Source: Diospyros lotus (lineage: Eukaryota; Streptophyta; Magnoliopsida; Ericales; Ebenaceae). From it: DNA of 64,000 nucleotides. This document shows positions 1 to 12,599 of the stretch, one piece after another. The position numbers and the translations under genes are program-made. The stretch's first letter is position 1. The number at the start of each line of letters is the position of its first letter. The DNA is taken from contig NC_068350.1 in the NCBI RefSeq assembly GCF_014633365.1, positions 30,185,119 to 30,249,118 of the forward strand. The letters are read 5' to 3'. Under the pieces are notes generated by a model. That model was not told the origin of the DNA. It was given only the letters and a program-made list of their open reading frames with translations, and did no database searches.

Positions 1-889
1 TTAGATATTCTTCTTTAACCTCTATTGCGAATCAAGGTTTCTTACGTCATAGCCCAAACTCACACGGCAAGAATTTTCCTTAATTTCACCAAAATTCTCC
101 CAAAACCTTCCCCCAAAATCTCCCAAATTTCTCACTAAATTCCCCTATTCTCTTAAGCATTAATGGCCTATTTATAGGCCCTAAAGTAGGGAGATGTTAG
201 AGCATCGTGGAGGCAACTTAGGGGGGCCAAAAAATTAGCTTGGGACACATGGCAAGGAGCTGGACAAGTGGCATGACAATTTGGACAAGTGGCAGTTGCT
301 GGCGCGCAGCAAGGCCATGCAGTGCCCTACGTGGCGCGCATGGCCGGGCGACAACACTCATGCCGGCCATGTGGCTGCTCGCACATGCCTGGCCGCGCGC
401 ATGTGGTCACGTGCCTGGGAGCATGGGCCCCCGTGGGGCTGCGCGCGCATGGGCGCCCTTGGCGCACCTGTTGGGTTCAAAAACCCAACTTTTGATATGC
501 TTGGCCGCGGGTTCGATCCTGCGACCTCCCTTTCCTCTTTAGCACTTCCAACCATCTCGCCTACAACTCTTCTTGGATAGAAATCATTTCCATTTATTTT
601 TAAGGTGACATCCAATTTTCAAAAATTAACCTTTAACCCCAATAACTTTAAAAAATTAATCTAAATTGATTTATTCTATTCTTTCCAAAAATACTTCCAA
701 ACAAAATAATTAATTACCTATTTCCTCAAAATAACATAAACTATTATTTTTCCTTAAATTCCCAAATATTCCATAACGACCTCAATAATTTCGAATAATT
801 ACCAAAACTCATTTGATAATTTTAATTTTTCTCCAATTAATTTCTCACACCCAAATTCATATTAATTCACAAATAAACGGGTCGTTACA
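1..889 (-). mobile_element. Truncated Ty3/gypsy-type LTR, minus strand
   Basis: Read on the minus strand, an LTR starts at 889 with TGTAACGACCCG, the same opening as the LTR at 9253. It runs leftward off the window edge, so its other end and its TSD cannot be seen. The AT-rich first part resembles the start of the solo LTR at 1954 (shared wording such as a 'gaatattt-g-gaatttaag' block), so the two are probably one family in opposite orientations. A TATAAATAGG-like box lies on the minus strand near 167-178. There is no coding sequence. Whether this is a solo LTR or one end of a full element is unknown. Confidence 0.7.
500..585 (-). other. tRNA-like pol III promoter boxes inside the LTR
   Basis: On the minus strand a GGCGAGATGGTTGG-like A-box is followed about 30 bases later by GGATCGAACCC, close to the tRNA T-loop/B-box consensus. 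This resembles a tRNA-derived SINE head, or a decayed tRNA-like insertion in the LTR. No cloverleaf was found, so it is not called as a tRNA. Confidence 0.3.
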
Positions 890-1953
890 TCACCCATCCT
901 TAAGCTTCCATAGCTCAGACATGCTTAATTTGAAGGTATTCAGTTGGTATTATTTCCTTTTTTACTTATTCTTAATATATATTACCATTTTCTGAGCTCT
1001 TGAGGTATTACATAATTTATTTGGTGGCTCCAAAGACCATTTGGACCTACCTGGAGACACTCATTGGGGAATCTTCACCCTGGAGATATCTCCAGGCCCT
1101 TTGGCCTCACCAGATGCACTGTCCTAAAGAGTCAAATAACTTTCATCTATGAACCCCACCAAATATTTATAAATATTTTCCCATTTCATAGCAAAAAGAT
1201 CTTTTTGCAACCTGTTTAAACTCACACATTTTCTCTAAGACCTTGGTCTTAAAGACTCAGACTCTAGACTACGCTCTACCCATCGGGAGATTACTCCCCT
1301 GAAGACCCACAATTAACATATAATTCACGCATCATCTGCATCCTTGCATATTTACTCCCGAACATCAACGTCTGATTTAAGTATCAGAGAGCCCGCGTGA
1401 GAAAGATCCACACGTGCCTTTTTACTATCTTTTTGATTATAGACCCATCCAGAGCAACCACTAGGAAGATTGATCAAGACTTTCCCTAGAAGACTCTCTA
1501 GGGCCCTCATAATCTTGGTCCCTTGAAGACTTTCTGGGTGCAATTGACCCCGAAGACCTCGGAGACCTATTCGGGTCCTTGAAGCCTCTGCTTCACTAGA
1601 CAACAAATCGACCCCAGCCTCTGTTGATCTTCTAATAGGTGCCCATACCTCACCATTCTCTTAGGAGACTCAACTCTAACTGCTCTCAATATAAATAAAT
1701 TTAATTGTTGTGGTTTGATAATAAAAAATATTAAAATTTAAAGTCAAACATGTCACTTCATCTTATGGTTAGTCAACATTTATGGGTTACCCTCTGCCTT
1801 AGCATTTAAGGGTTAACCTTGGCGGTAGCATTTAAAGGCCATCCTTACTTTCAAAACTTAAGCAAAAGGGTGACACTACTTCTACTCCCTTACTTCAAAC
1901 TTCAATTACATTGAACTAAGGATGGGTGACACGTGTTCACTTGCTAGGCTATG
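890..1953. repeat. Gene-free repeat-derived DNA with a Tat-like untranslated block
   Basis: No gene is visible. The part at about 1370-1710 (plus strand) is clearly related to 30038-30345. Both have a 'tgatttaag-atc-gag-gccc-cgt-aga' block, then several hundred diverged bases rich in CTTGGTC/GAAGAC words, and both end with '...ATATAAATTTAATTG'. From memory, such a 'gatttaag-atcggagg' block is typical of LTR or leader regions of Tat/Athila-like gypsy elements, so that lineage assignment is an inference. The solo LTR at 1954 is inserted at the right end of this DNA. Confidence 0.4.
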
Positions 1954-4731
1954 TGTAATATCCCAAAATTTGAAAATAAATAATAATTATTCAAACCGGT
2001 GCTTGATGATATTAATGAATATTTGAGAATTTAAGAGGAAGTATTTATTTATGTGGTTTTGAGGAAAATAAGGAATTAAAGGTAATTAATTAAATTATTT
2101 GATTGATAATTGTTAATTATTGTATTTGTGGTGATTATTAAATATTTGTGGGTTAAAAGGAAATGTTAATTTATTTGGGTATTTGGGGATTTAAGAAAAA
2201 AGTTTATTTATGTAATTTTGGGAAAATAATTATTTATTGGAGAGTATTTAGGAAAATAGGAAAATAAATTAATTTGGTGGAATTTCTGAAAACTTTGGGT
2301 GTTAGTTGAATAAGTGAGAAAAAGAGTTAGGGGTGTATGTGTTAATTTCCAGAAGTTATGGGGTTTTAAATGTAATTTTCGGAAGTGCCGTGAGACTCCT
2401 TTAAGATTGATGGGGTGTGTACATATTATCAAAGGAACAGCCAGCCCATCTGGCACATGGGCGCACGGAGGAAGGCTAGGACGAGGGATCGAGGCTTGGG
2501 GCATGCGCGCGCGCTGGGGGGTATTTCTTTTGATTTTTCCCAGCCAATAGCGCCCAAAATGGCGTCGTTTTTGGCCTTAGGCGGTGGCCTCTAGCGCAGC
2601 CCAGCGGCTGCCACGTGGCTTCCTCTTGTCCGCTCATTTTTGCTCTAATTTAAGCTCAATTTCGGGCGCTTTTGCTGTAACAGAAGCAGCAAACAAATTG
2701 GGAAAAAACAGTGCGCGCGCGAACGAGAAATTTGAAGAAATTGGTGAGGAAATTCAGATTAAATCAAGTTTAATCGAAGATTTAATTTGCCAGATATGTA
2801 AAGAAGCTAGTAATAAATATTCTATGCAGTTGGAATTTCATTTAGAGGCCAATTTTATTAATTTCGACAAATTATTGCGATATTGCAGTTTGTATAATTT
2901 TTATCGCTTTGGGACAGAACAAGCCTAAGAATATCTTCGTTAAGGCAAGTTCTTTATTCCCTCTGCAATGCTTTTTTTGTTGTCAATTTATTTACCCTCC
3001 CTTCGTCTGTTTCGGCCCGTTTATTAATTATGAAATTTTGAGTTGTTTGATTTAAATTTAATTTATTAAGCTTGCTTCGAGGATTTTATTAGCGTGATTT
3101 AATTTAAAATAAATATGAGATTTATTGGGGTTTTAGACGGTTAAATTATTTATATTACACGGTTAGATTTAATTAGTATGAGTAATGATTTTATTAATTG
3201 CTAGAGAAACGTTTTACTTCGCAGCAAGAGTGCAAGAAAGGCAAGGAACGACCATGTAAAGGCAAACTCCTAACCTTCTCCTCATGATCTTTAATTCCCG
3301 TGAAAGACCCCCCGATTTCCCATATTTTATCCTCTCCCTTACTCTAATTCGGCGCCTAGCATTAATTATTGAATTATTATTCATTTGTTTTAATTTAAAT
3401 TAAATTCAAAATTTCTAGAATTTAATTGTTGAAAGCCTACGGGGGTTCGTACCACCCCTATTCCTTTCAAAATGATGCCGAACTCAACTTGGGGACTAGG
3501 TTCATAGTTGTGGGGATTTATTTACAGATTTCTCGGGTTTATTTATGGTTTGGTTAGGGCTATTGAGCAGTGGGGCAGTGGTCGGTTGTTTGGTGACGTG
3601 GAGTAAACTATCGTACGACCCTGATGTGGACCGTCGGATGGACACTCTTAGTCACTGACCGTTGACTGGCGCCGGGCACTACTGACTAGCTCTGCCAGTA
3701 TGTGATTTATTACACGATTAAATTCATTACATTACTTTTCATGATTTGATATGCACATGGGTACGAGTTGCATGTTGGGATATTCATTTATTGAGTATGC
3801 TTGGACACGGATATTTTAGCTTGGTTAGGTTGCATCCAGCACGGGCATATGCATCGCGTGTGGTTTACTATGTGGGTGGAGCATGGCCTGATGCCTGGAT
3901 GTATGGGCGCCAGTGTATCACGTTGATGCTCATTACGCCATTGCATTTTTATGTGCATTGCATGGTTATTGGTAGTTATTAGTTCTCGGATGGGAGGACC
4001 GTTTCGAGGGAGCCTATGGCTCGGGTGTCGGGAGTACCGACATGGACACACGGGTGACGGGAGCACCGACCCTGGGACAGCGCGCATAGGTTTGTTGGAG
4101 ATACATGTTGCCTTTCAGGGCAGTGGGAGGTTGGTATGGGACTTGGGTACCGTGTATCTTGTGTGGGCCCCAAGGATCGGTATGTGCTTTCATTATGCTA
4201 TACTGTTGTGTTGTAGCGTCCCATGACTTGTGTATGCTTGGGGGTTGGTGTTTTGGGGAAAGTTTATTGGATTTATACAACCTTTAGCCTTTCTTTTCTT
4301 TATGCTTGCTGAGTCTCTCGACTCACTTTGTTTTTCCATTATTCCAGGTAGTAGCAGTGTTGGTCCGGGCAAGGGAGCTAGCATCTAACGATAGAGTCGG
4401 TATGATGTACAGGTAGTTTTGTCAGTCCTTGTCAACTCTGATGTTTGAATAGGAATTACTCCATTATTTTTACTGTGCCAACTTATTCCTCGAGTCTTGT
4501 GTATGTCAGCACAGGAGTCTGTATTTATTTATTTATCTTGTGATCGCTGTGCTAGCGGTGTTCCCGTAGTGCATGCATGTATCTAGCTTTCACTTCCGTT
4601 GTTTAAATTCTTGTGTATGCATGTCAGGGTGGTTTTTGTCTTATGTGTTCATTCTTTTTCTCTTCCCGTAGACGCTCCCGTTCGGGTAGTCCGGGTGGTT
4701 GGGGTTATCCGGACGGGGTGCTTACACTATG
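1949..4731 (+). mobile_element. Gypsy-type solo LTR (1954-4726) with TSD CTATG
   Basis: The LTR begins TGTAATATCCC at 1954 and ends GGGTGCTTACA at 4726. It is flanked by a perfect 5-bp duplication, CTATG (1949-1953 and 4727-4731). A single 2773-bp LTR with a matched TSD and no internal domain is a solo LTR left by recombination between two LTRs. Plus orientation is inferred from the TGTAAT-CCC start and CTTACA end shared with other LTRs here. Near 4320 it has a 'ctcact--ttccatt-ttccaggt' block that recurs in the LTR at 9253. A short GC-rich imperfect tandem (cgggtg-cgggag-accgac) lies at about 4020-4075. Open frames inside it look like chance. Confidence 0.9.
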
Positions 4732-5224
4732 CTTGAACTCAATATCTCACTAGGACCCTACTTAACCCAGTCTTTTATAGATTTGCAAGCAAGCCAATCT
4801 TGCTTAGGATTGCAGTACCTAATTCAACTAGAATCCTCACCTAGAATTAAGCAATGAGCTCGATTAGAATTTAGGATAACTCCTTAAAACCTAGCAATCT
4901 AACCAGATCTTGATGAACTTGGGATAAACCCTTCTCCCAAATCTTTGGAAGGCGATTTGTGGGGGAATCCTAATCTCTTTAAATTAATCTAGATAACTAG
5001 TCCTAAATAGTGTTCAACTAAGAAACCCAATCCTAAGAAAAGGATTATCTCTACATTGTTATAAATAGAGGAGGATCTTTCCTCTACGTAAGCATCTATT
5101 GTCTTTATTACTCCACCTAGCTTATTTTATTTTTCTTATTTACTCGAATGATCTACTATCTTGGTTGGTTTGTGCTATTATGTTATCGTGAAGGTTGTAG
5201 AAGTTACCGTTATAAATTTGTTTA
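4727..5224 (+). repeat. LTR-like fragment with strong TATA box
   Basis: This is the right-hand continuation of the DNA interrupted by the solo LTR. It contains TATAAATAG at 5060-5068, followed by a pyrimidine-rich stretch with GTAAGCATC, the usual look of the R/U5 part of a plant LTR. No gene and no clear ends are visible. Confidence 0.35.
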
Positions 5225-6571
5225 CTTTTTAAGAACAAAAAAAATGGAAATTGAAAATCCATCCACATTCTTTTTTCTAACCAAATTAAAAATTCACAAA
5301 ACAAGTGGTATTTTTTTTGGAAATTCTTTAATGTTTGCCACGTGCCTTGTTGCATGAACTAGGCCCTACATTTCTTACAAGAAGCAACTTTAATTTGTTT
5401 AAAGCATGATGGGCCACGTGTTGAAAACAGTTGGCATCCACCGGTCTATGATCTATATACCCACACTAGATCTTTCATATGCTCTTCATTCTGCAATCTC
5501 GAGTCTTGACCATACTTCTACTTCCTTGATGGCAGTCAATACTTCTAACTCCAACCACTTGAGCAAGACGATGGTCAGCTACCAATCTCAAACCCAGGCC
5601 TTCCATTAGCCATGTTATGCCGCATCTGAATATCAATTCTTACTTCCCTTTGTCATTTGGAGCCTTTTTTCCGGCGAGGGTCTTCACCTCCACCCCAAAT
5701 TCTAAGAGCAGTCCATCCTTATCTACCACCCTAGTCAGAGTGACCCTCGTTATCCTTGTGATCAAGACCTTTGCCTTCTCCATTTGGTTACCCCATTGAA
5801 CAAGTCCACATGAGCTTTATTGTCATGTCCCTTCTTAACTTCACTGGTGCATACCTTATTTTTGCACAAAACTTGTCCTTTCATGTACTGATCCATAGCT
5901 AACTCAAGATAGTCTACATTGGGCTCCACGCTTTAGTTTGGGAGAGCAAGAAAACCTCATCGTAGAAAACCAAAGTATGATGCCTGGTAGATTATCTTGA
6001 GTTGGCTATTGGCATCAGTAACAAGTAAGGGAAAATTCCATGCAAAAATGAGCTGGGAGCAAGTAGTGTAAGGAAGGGGCATGAAAACAAAGATCTGGTG
6101 GACTTTTGATAAGTTGGGTAGCTAGATGGAGACAGAAAAGTCCACTATCACAAGGGCAACAAGGGTCATTGTGACTAGGGGTTAGATAAAGATGGAGTAC
6201 TCTTAGAGTTTGGGGTGAAGGTGAAGAGGCTCGTCGGAAATGATGGCATGAGGCTCCAAGGGCAAGGGAAGTAAGAGTTAATTTATAGGAACGACATGAT
6301 ATGTGGGTAATGGAAGGCCTAGGTCCAAGATTGAAATTTGGTTATTATCTTCTTCAAGTGGTCAGGGTTAGAAGTACAGTGAAGAATGAATAGAGAACAC
6401 ATGCCAAATCTAGTGAAGATTTGTACAGATCGAGCGATCGATGCCTACTGTGGGGCCTAGTTCATTTAGAAAGGGCACGCTAACACGCATGAAGAATTAC
6501 CAAAATAAGATTGTTTGAATTTTTGAATTCCATTTGAAAAGGAAATTTTATTTTTTAATTTAGTCTATTTC
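5225..6571. repeat. Long imperfect inverted repeat (fold-back)
   Basis: The left arm (about 5225-5950) is the reverse complement, with mismatches and indels, of the right arm (about 5956-6571). Matched landmarks are GAACTAGGCCC at 5356 against GGGCCTAGTTC at 6453, 'ggccttccatta' at 5598 against 'taatggaaggcc' near 6308, the 'cttcacct-caccccaaa-tctaagag' block at 5681 against 6198-6230, and GCTAACTCAAGATAGTCTAC at 5898 against its near-complement at 5988. Almost no spacer remains at about 5950. Roughly 100 extra bases sit in the left arm near 5370-5450. The right arm is cut by the CACTA insertion at 6572. It could be a Mutator-like element with long TIRs, a fold-back element, or an inverted gene duplication able to give hairpin RNA. 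No TSD was found and no protein is recognised. Confidence 0.7.
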
Positions 6572-8634
6572 CACTACAAAAAATCCTGTGCTAAACTTTA
6601 AAAATCCGGGCCAATTTTCGCCGCTAAATTTTAGCGACGGAATCAATGACGAGCAGCCCTTGTCACTGATGGATTGGTTTTCGTTGCTATTTTAGCCCTG
6701 GCCCCAAAATGGTCAGCCCCCGCACGTGCGCCAACCCTCCCTTTGCTCTCCATGTGGCTGCGCTGGTATTATTTCTCAACAATAATTCTTCAGTTGCCTA
6801 TCCCTTGAATCGAAACCCCAACCACTTAGGAGGAAGTCACACGCGTGAACTAACCCATCTGGAAGACTCATTGATTATTAATTTGCATAAAATATATTTA
6901 TAGTATTTCTTCCAAACTTTTCAATATCACATTTATACTCCAAAATTTTCTAATTAATTTTTTAAACTAATTAATTGAATTAAATTAATTAATTAAAAAA
7001 TAAATTATTTGAATTCAATTAAATTAAATGATTTAATTGATAAATTTAAAATAAAAACAAGAGATAAATTAAAAATATGGGTATCCACTAAATGAAAGAT
7101 ATTATTCAATTACATAATTTTATGCTTTTTTTTGTAAAGCCACTTATTTTTTTTGTTATTTCATTACACTACTTTATTTGTATTTTTAAGTTAATTTAAT
7201 TTTTATATCTTTATTTTTTAATCAATTTAACTCATTTACTTTGATGTAATAAAAGATAAATGTAATAAAAAAAATTAAAAATTAAATATAAATACAAGTT
7301 CATAGATGTAATCAAAATAATAAAAAAATTAAGTTATCATAAAAAAAATAAAGTATATTTGATTAAATTGAGTCAAAAATATAAATTTAGTTGCTAAAAT
7401 GTGAAATTAAAGTATGAATTTCACATTAAATATAAATTATGGATTTTTTTAATTTAAATATAAATTAAGCAAATATTTTAATTTTAAAATTTATTTATTT
7501 ATTTTCTTTTTAGCTGCTAAAATTAAAATTTTTTTTTTCCTTTTAGCGATGGGTTACCCGTTGCTCGCTAAAATTTAAAATTTATATATATATATATTTT
7601 TTTTAGCGACGAGTATGCCCGTTGTTAAAATTTAAAATTTTTATTTTTTTATTTCTTTTTAACCATGGGTTGGCCTGCCACTAAAAATTAATTTTAATTT
7701 TTCTTTCCTTTTAGAGACGAGTTTGTCCCATTGCTAAAAATTAAAATTAATTTTTTTTTTTTTTACCAATGGGTCTACCTATCGCTAAAATTTAAATTTA
7801 AAATTTTATTTATTTTCTTTTTTTAATGACGATTAGCCCGTTGCTAAAATTTAAAGTTTATATTTTATTTTTTTCTTCTTAGTGATGGGTTTGCCTTTCG
7901 CTAAAATTTAAAATTAAAATTATTATTATTTTTTTTAGCGACGGGTCTACTTGTCGCTAAGATTTAAATTAATTTTTTTTTTCTTCTTGCGAAGTGTTTG
8001 CCCGTCGCTAAAATTTAAAATTTAAATTTATTCTTTTTCCTTTTAGAGATGGGTATGTCCCATCGCTAAAAATTAAAATTATTTTTTTTTTCTTTTTAGC
8101 GACTGGTCTGCTTGTCAATAAAATTTGAATTTAAAATTTTATTTGTTTTCTTTTTAGCGACGAGTTAGCACGTCGCTAAAATTTAAAGTTTATATTTTAT
8201 TTTTTTTTCTTTTTAGTGACGGGTTTGCCATTTGCTAAAATTTAAATTTAAATTTTTAATTTTTTTTTTCATTTTTGCGATGGGTTCGTCTCTTTGCTAA
8301 AAATTAAAATTAAAATTTTATTTTTTTCTTTTTAGCAACGGTCTGCCCATTGCTAAAATTTAAATTTAAAATTTTATTTGTTTTCTTTTTAGCTACGGGT
8401 TAGCCCGTCGCTAAAATTTAAAGTTTATGTTTTTTTTTTTTTAGCGACAAGCTTGTCCCGTCGCTAAAATTTAAATTTGATTTTTTTTTTCTTTTTTAGC
8501 GACGGGTTAGCCTGTCGCTAAATCCGTCGCTAAATTTAGTGACAGATATTACGTCGCGAATCTGTCGCTAATTAGCGACAAAATAATTCTGTTACTAAAT
8601 TCCGTCATTAAAATTTAATTTTCTTGTAGTGTTC
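6569..8634. mobile_element. Non-autonomous CACTA element (6572-8631), TSD TTC
   Basis: It begins CACTACAAAAAA at 6572 and ends CTTGTAGTG at 8631, with a perfect 3-bp duplication TTC on each side. CACTACAA ends with 3-bp TSDs define the CACTA (En/Spm) superfamily. The interior has no transposase. From about 7500 it is an array of roughly 90-100-bp units, each pairing a 'ttagcgacggg' word with a 'cccgtcgctaaa' word separated by T-rich and AT-rich DNA, so every unit can fold into a hairpin. The same terminal words occur, reversed, in the fragment at 33867. Confidence 0.9.
6905..7500. other. AT-rich filler inside the CACTA element
   Basis: This is extremely A/T-rich, low-complexity DNA with no gene, between the left subterminal part and the hairpin array of the CACTA element. 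Confidence 0.6.
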
Positions 8635-9247
8635 CACATAATATCATGAGTGGAATATTTCTACAAATTTAAAGCAAGTACAACACAACAAGCATAGCCA
8701 TCAAAAGTTCTAAGACCATCATATGTGAAGCACAACAAAAGTTTCCATTAAGTTTCATCGAATAGATCATCACAATCTCCATCAAGAATCATTTGTTCAC
8801 CTTTAACAAACGAATAAATAAAAGAAGTTATTATATAAACATATAAGAAAAATAATATCTCAAAAGTTATCGTATGTGATATGTTAGTAAATTTTCAAAA
8901 CTATCTACATCCATTTCATCATATTTGGTATCATCTTCATTTGTTGTGAATGAGTTTTTCTTGTAAAATAACAAAGTTGTACCCAAAAAATAACATAATT
9001 AATAATATTATACAATATAATTTAAAATAAAAATTAACATATTAAACACAATGTAATCAATAAATTTACAATAAAAAAATGTCTCTAAATTAAAGTAATA
9101 GTGTAATCAGAAGTAAGAACATCTCTTGCAGCTTCGCTGCCACTTTCCTTACCAAAACTAAAGTAAGAACATGTTATATCTAGGGTCTAACACCATTGTT
9201 ATTCCCATAATTGCCAACAAGACCCCATGTCTAAAACTACAGTGACT
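8635..9247. other. Gene-free AT-rich DNA
   Basis: No gene, repeat boundary or RNA gene is recognised between the CACTA element and the large retrotransposon. Confidence 0.5.
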
Positions 9248-9252
9248 AATTT

Positions 9253-12200
9253 TGTAACGACCCGTTAAGGGGTCTAGACGTTTTCAGGTATTTTATGTTG
9301 GGTTCAAAAATTTTTGATTTAATTAATTCAGGGTTGAAAATATTTTTCTTTACTTATGAAATGAATAGTAAGTGGAAATGAGAATTTGGTAGCCCATCTA
9401 AATGGAATCCAAAAATGTGGGGAAAGTTCAAGTAGATTGGGCCATTGAGATGTGTTTTGAATTTTAATTATATTATGAATGGGTTTGGATTATGATAATA
9501 TATTTGGGTTAGTGAGTTGGGCCATGGAATGGCCCACGACATGGGCTGAGCCCAATTGAGAAATGGGATTTGAAATTCTTAAAAGAAAATCATAATAAAA
9601 TAAATTGGTCGTCAAATGTCAATAGTGCCCTTGGTCTTCTATTTGACCATTGTAAATGTGAAGGGCAATCAGGTCATTTCGACCAAGTTGCAGGTGCAGA
9701 CTGTGGATTTCCTTCTTCATGCTTCAGATGCATCGGCGACCTTTAATTGCTGTGTGTCTGCCTTTCCCTTTCTGTAACTCTTTCTTCCTACTTCTTCTTC
9801 TTATCTCTCATTTTCCCTCCTAGTTGCTAGTATTTTCGTCTGGGTTGATAGCAGCTTCAGGAAGGGAGGATTTTTTTGCATAGCGAAGTCATTAGGCAAA
9901 TTCTTCTTGCACTCCCTATTTATTTTCAGTGCAAGCTTGCTTATATGCCCTGTATTTCACTCTCTTGGATTTTCAGCTATCTGATTATTTGTTCTGCAAG
10001 TTCTTCTTGCACTTCGTTTTGATTTGCAGTGCAAGTTCTTTTATATATCTTCTTATATCCTTGTGCAAGCTAGCCTATATCTTATTCTCCTGAAATGATT
10101 GATGTTACATGTTGGTTCTCTGTGTTCATTTTAGCTCGCTGTGTTCTTTTTAATTCTCTGTGTTCAACCTTTTGTTTTGTGTCTCTTTGTGGGTCTCCTT
10201 GTGGTCTCGAAATGGGGTTTGTTTTCACCCCAAACTTTCTTCGTGAATGGCATTTTATATAGCTAGGTGAAGATGAGAATCTCTGCTCATTCTCCATCTA
10301 AAGAAGCAAGGTTAAATGTATATATATATATATATTTTTTCGTGTATATCTCATCTGTATGAGCTTGCTGTTCCAAATGCATCTTATAGTTGTATGTGCT
10401 ATGTCGGAATGTAAAATGCTAAGTCGTCTACCACTCATTCAAATGATTTCATTAAGGTATTCAGAGGTCTTACATCAAACAGCAAAAGCTCAACTAAAAA
10501 TATATATTGTTCGCCATATATGAGACCCACTTATAAATACATATATACATACATACGTAACGAACTATTACCCCTCACTGATTTGAAAAGCTTATCCGAG
10601 TCATGCCCTGCCTAGCTATTCCACCATATACTTATACTTAAACAGTCATTTGAATGTCCCTGTTCTGTTCGACAAACCCAGTTATATATATATATATACG
10701 TTCGGCTTCGTTTTTGTTCCAGTGAACTCTTACCTCCAGTTCTTTCCGTGAGCTCCCTTCGAGCTCTCTCTGTAAGCCTTAGCCGCGAGCTCATTCCTCA
10801 AGCTCATGGTGCTAGCTCGCCCCACGAGCTCTTGCTCAACCCCCTTGACCACGAGCTCGTTCAGCGAACTCTTGTGCACCTCCTAACCTAGAGCTCTCTC
10901 TTCGCAAGCCGCTCGTGACCTCAAGCTCGTTTCGAGCTCTTTCCGCGAGGTCATGACCTCGGGCTATTCCCGAGCTCATCTCATAAGCCTTTAAATGAGA
11001 GTTATCTGCTTTCACCCTATTTATTTACCTTTTCTTAATTTTTTTTAATTTATATTTTACCTTTCATTTACTTTAATACATAAATGTAAATAAGAAAGTA
11101 CCCTCCATTTGGATTCAATAAAAATATCAAAAAAATCAAAATGCATAACAATAAAAAGATAGAATTTTGGTTTTAGTACAAATTCATGAATTTTTAATTT
11201 TACCACCATCAAAATACATAGTTTTCGTTTCTTGAAAAATTCATTAAAAATCAGTTTTACAACAATGAATGCTAGTTATCAAAATACCGGGAGTTAGTTT
11301 TTCAAAATGAAGACATTTTCAAAATATGTTCTAATTGGTCATTCGTCTTAGAAAAATTTCAGGTTTATGTTTAGCCAGCAATTTCGCATGGTGTGGTCAT
11401 TTGATTGCATGGGGACTAATCATGAATTTGAGCTATGGGCACAAATGCAAGTAAAAGCATACTATCACTAGTTAAATGAAATCACAACAATCATATGATG
11501 AAAAAAATAGTTATTAAATTTATAATACTCCTCAGCTGGTGAATCGAGATTTGATATTAAATAGCATCTCTTAAAAACTACTCCTGTGTTATAAATTACA
11601 TCAAGCATTTCTGTGTCATAAATTACATTTTGAATGTGGTAAACATTATGAAGTAAGATATGTTGAATTTATCTAATGATGGAAAAATACCCGGTATGGG
11701 TAAGTAATGTTGAAAGTATGAATATCACAGAAACAAGAATTTAAATACATGTGGTTGGCAAATGCATACATGATGCATACATGTACATGTTACATATATA
11801 TATATATATGTTTTGCGCAACTATTATTTTGCGAGGAGGGGGAAAGGGTACCCTAGAGCACCCGGTGCGGGACGAGTTGGCCATAGCCCGGCAGGTTGGC
11901 TCCATATTTATTTGTGATGTTTTATTGAAATTATGCAATTTTGCATGTATTGATTGATGGCTTGAGAGCCGAGGAAATTGATATTGGTAATGGAATGATG
12001 CATCCTTGCATGTATTGATTGATAGCTTGCGAGCTTGCGAGATTTGATAATGACATTGATATTTTATGCACATTTACATAGTGATACATAGTGATATGAT
12101 ATATTAAGTTGAATTGATAAATTCGTGAATTATGAATCTTGTATATAATTGTGGAGTCCTTGATTACTCTTCTTGGTGTCATCGTGTTCTTCGATTCTAT

Positions 12201-12583
12201 ATATTGTTTCTTGTTCTCAAACTTACTAAGCCTTGTGGCTCACTTGATCTTCTTTGCCATTCCAGGTAAAGGAAAGGCGGTTATTGGGGGCGAGTCCAAT
12301 AGGACTACAACAAAGGGATAGTGGTGTACGAAGACGCGTCATAGCTTTAAAGATCGTAGTTAGTGAATTGATGAGGTTTGTAATAATGAGAATTTATTAT
12401 GTTATGGGCATTTGAGCCTCATACTATTTGTATGGCCATTGTGCCTAGAGTTATGAGATGTTGGGAATGTAATTAAATCTTATTTAAATTTTCGCTGCTA
12501 GAAATGAAATGAGTTCAGTTCAGTTTTGTTTTATATCATCTCTGTAATGACTTTCTTTCGAGTATTCGAAAGTGGGCCTTACA
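9253..12583 (+). repeat. 5' LTR of the gypsy element
   Basis: It starts TGTAACGACCCG and ends GGGCCTTACA. Visible parts are a C/T-rich block near 9760-9830 and several 'gcaagttcttcttgcact' repeats (about 9890-10070), which pair with themselves. A degenerate CGAGCTC-rich stretch lies at 10730-10985, followed by an AT-rich module (about 11040-11335) that recurs in the element at 54701. A 'gtggctcactt...ccattccaggt' block sits at 12235-12268. Tract-length variation in TA microsatellites and scattered C/T and G/A differences separate it from the 3' copy. Confidence 0.92.
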
Positions 12584-12587
12584 ATTT

Positions 12588-12599
12588 TGGTATCAGAGC
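12588..12599 (+). other. Primer-binding site, tRNA-Met type
   Basis: TGGTATCAGAGC lies four bases after the 5' LTR end. It is complementary to the 3' end of initiator tRNA-Met, the usual minus-strand primer of plant LTR retrotransposons. Confidence 0.95.

Noticed and set aside
500..570. tRNA gene
   Set aside because: Only box-like words are present; no acceptor or anticodon stem can be drawn.
240..615. Several 70-100-codon frames on both strands
   Set aside because: They lie in a GC-rich part of a truncated LTR; overlapping frames on both strands with Ala/Arg/Trp-rich content are a composition effect.
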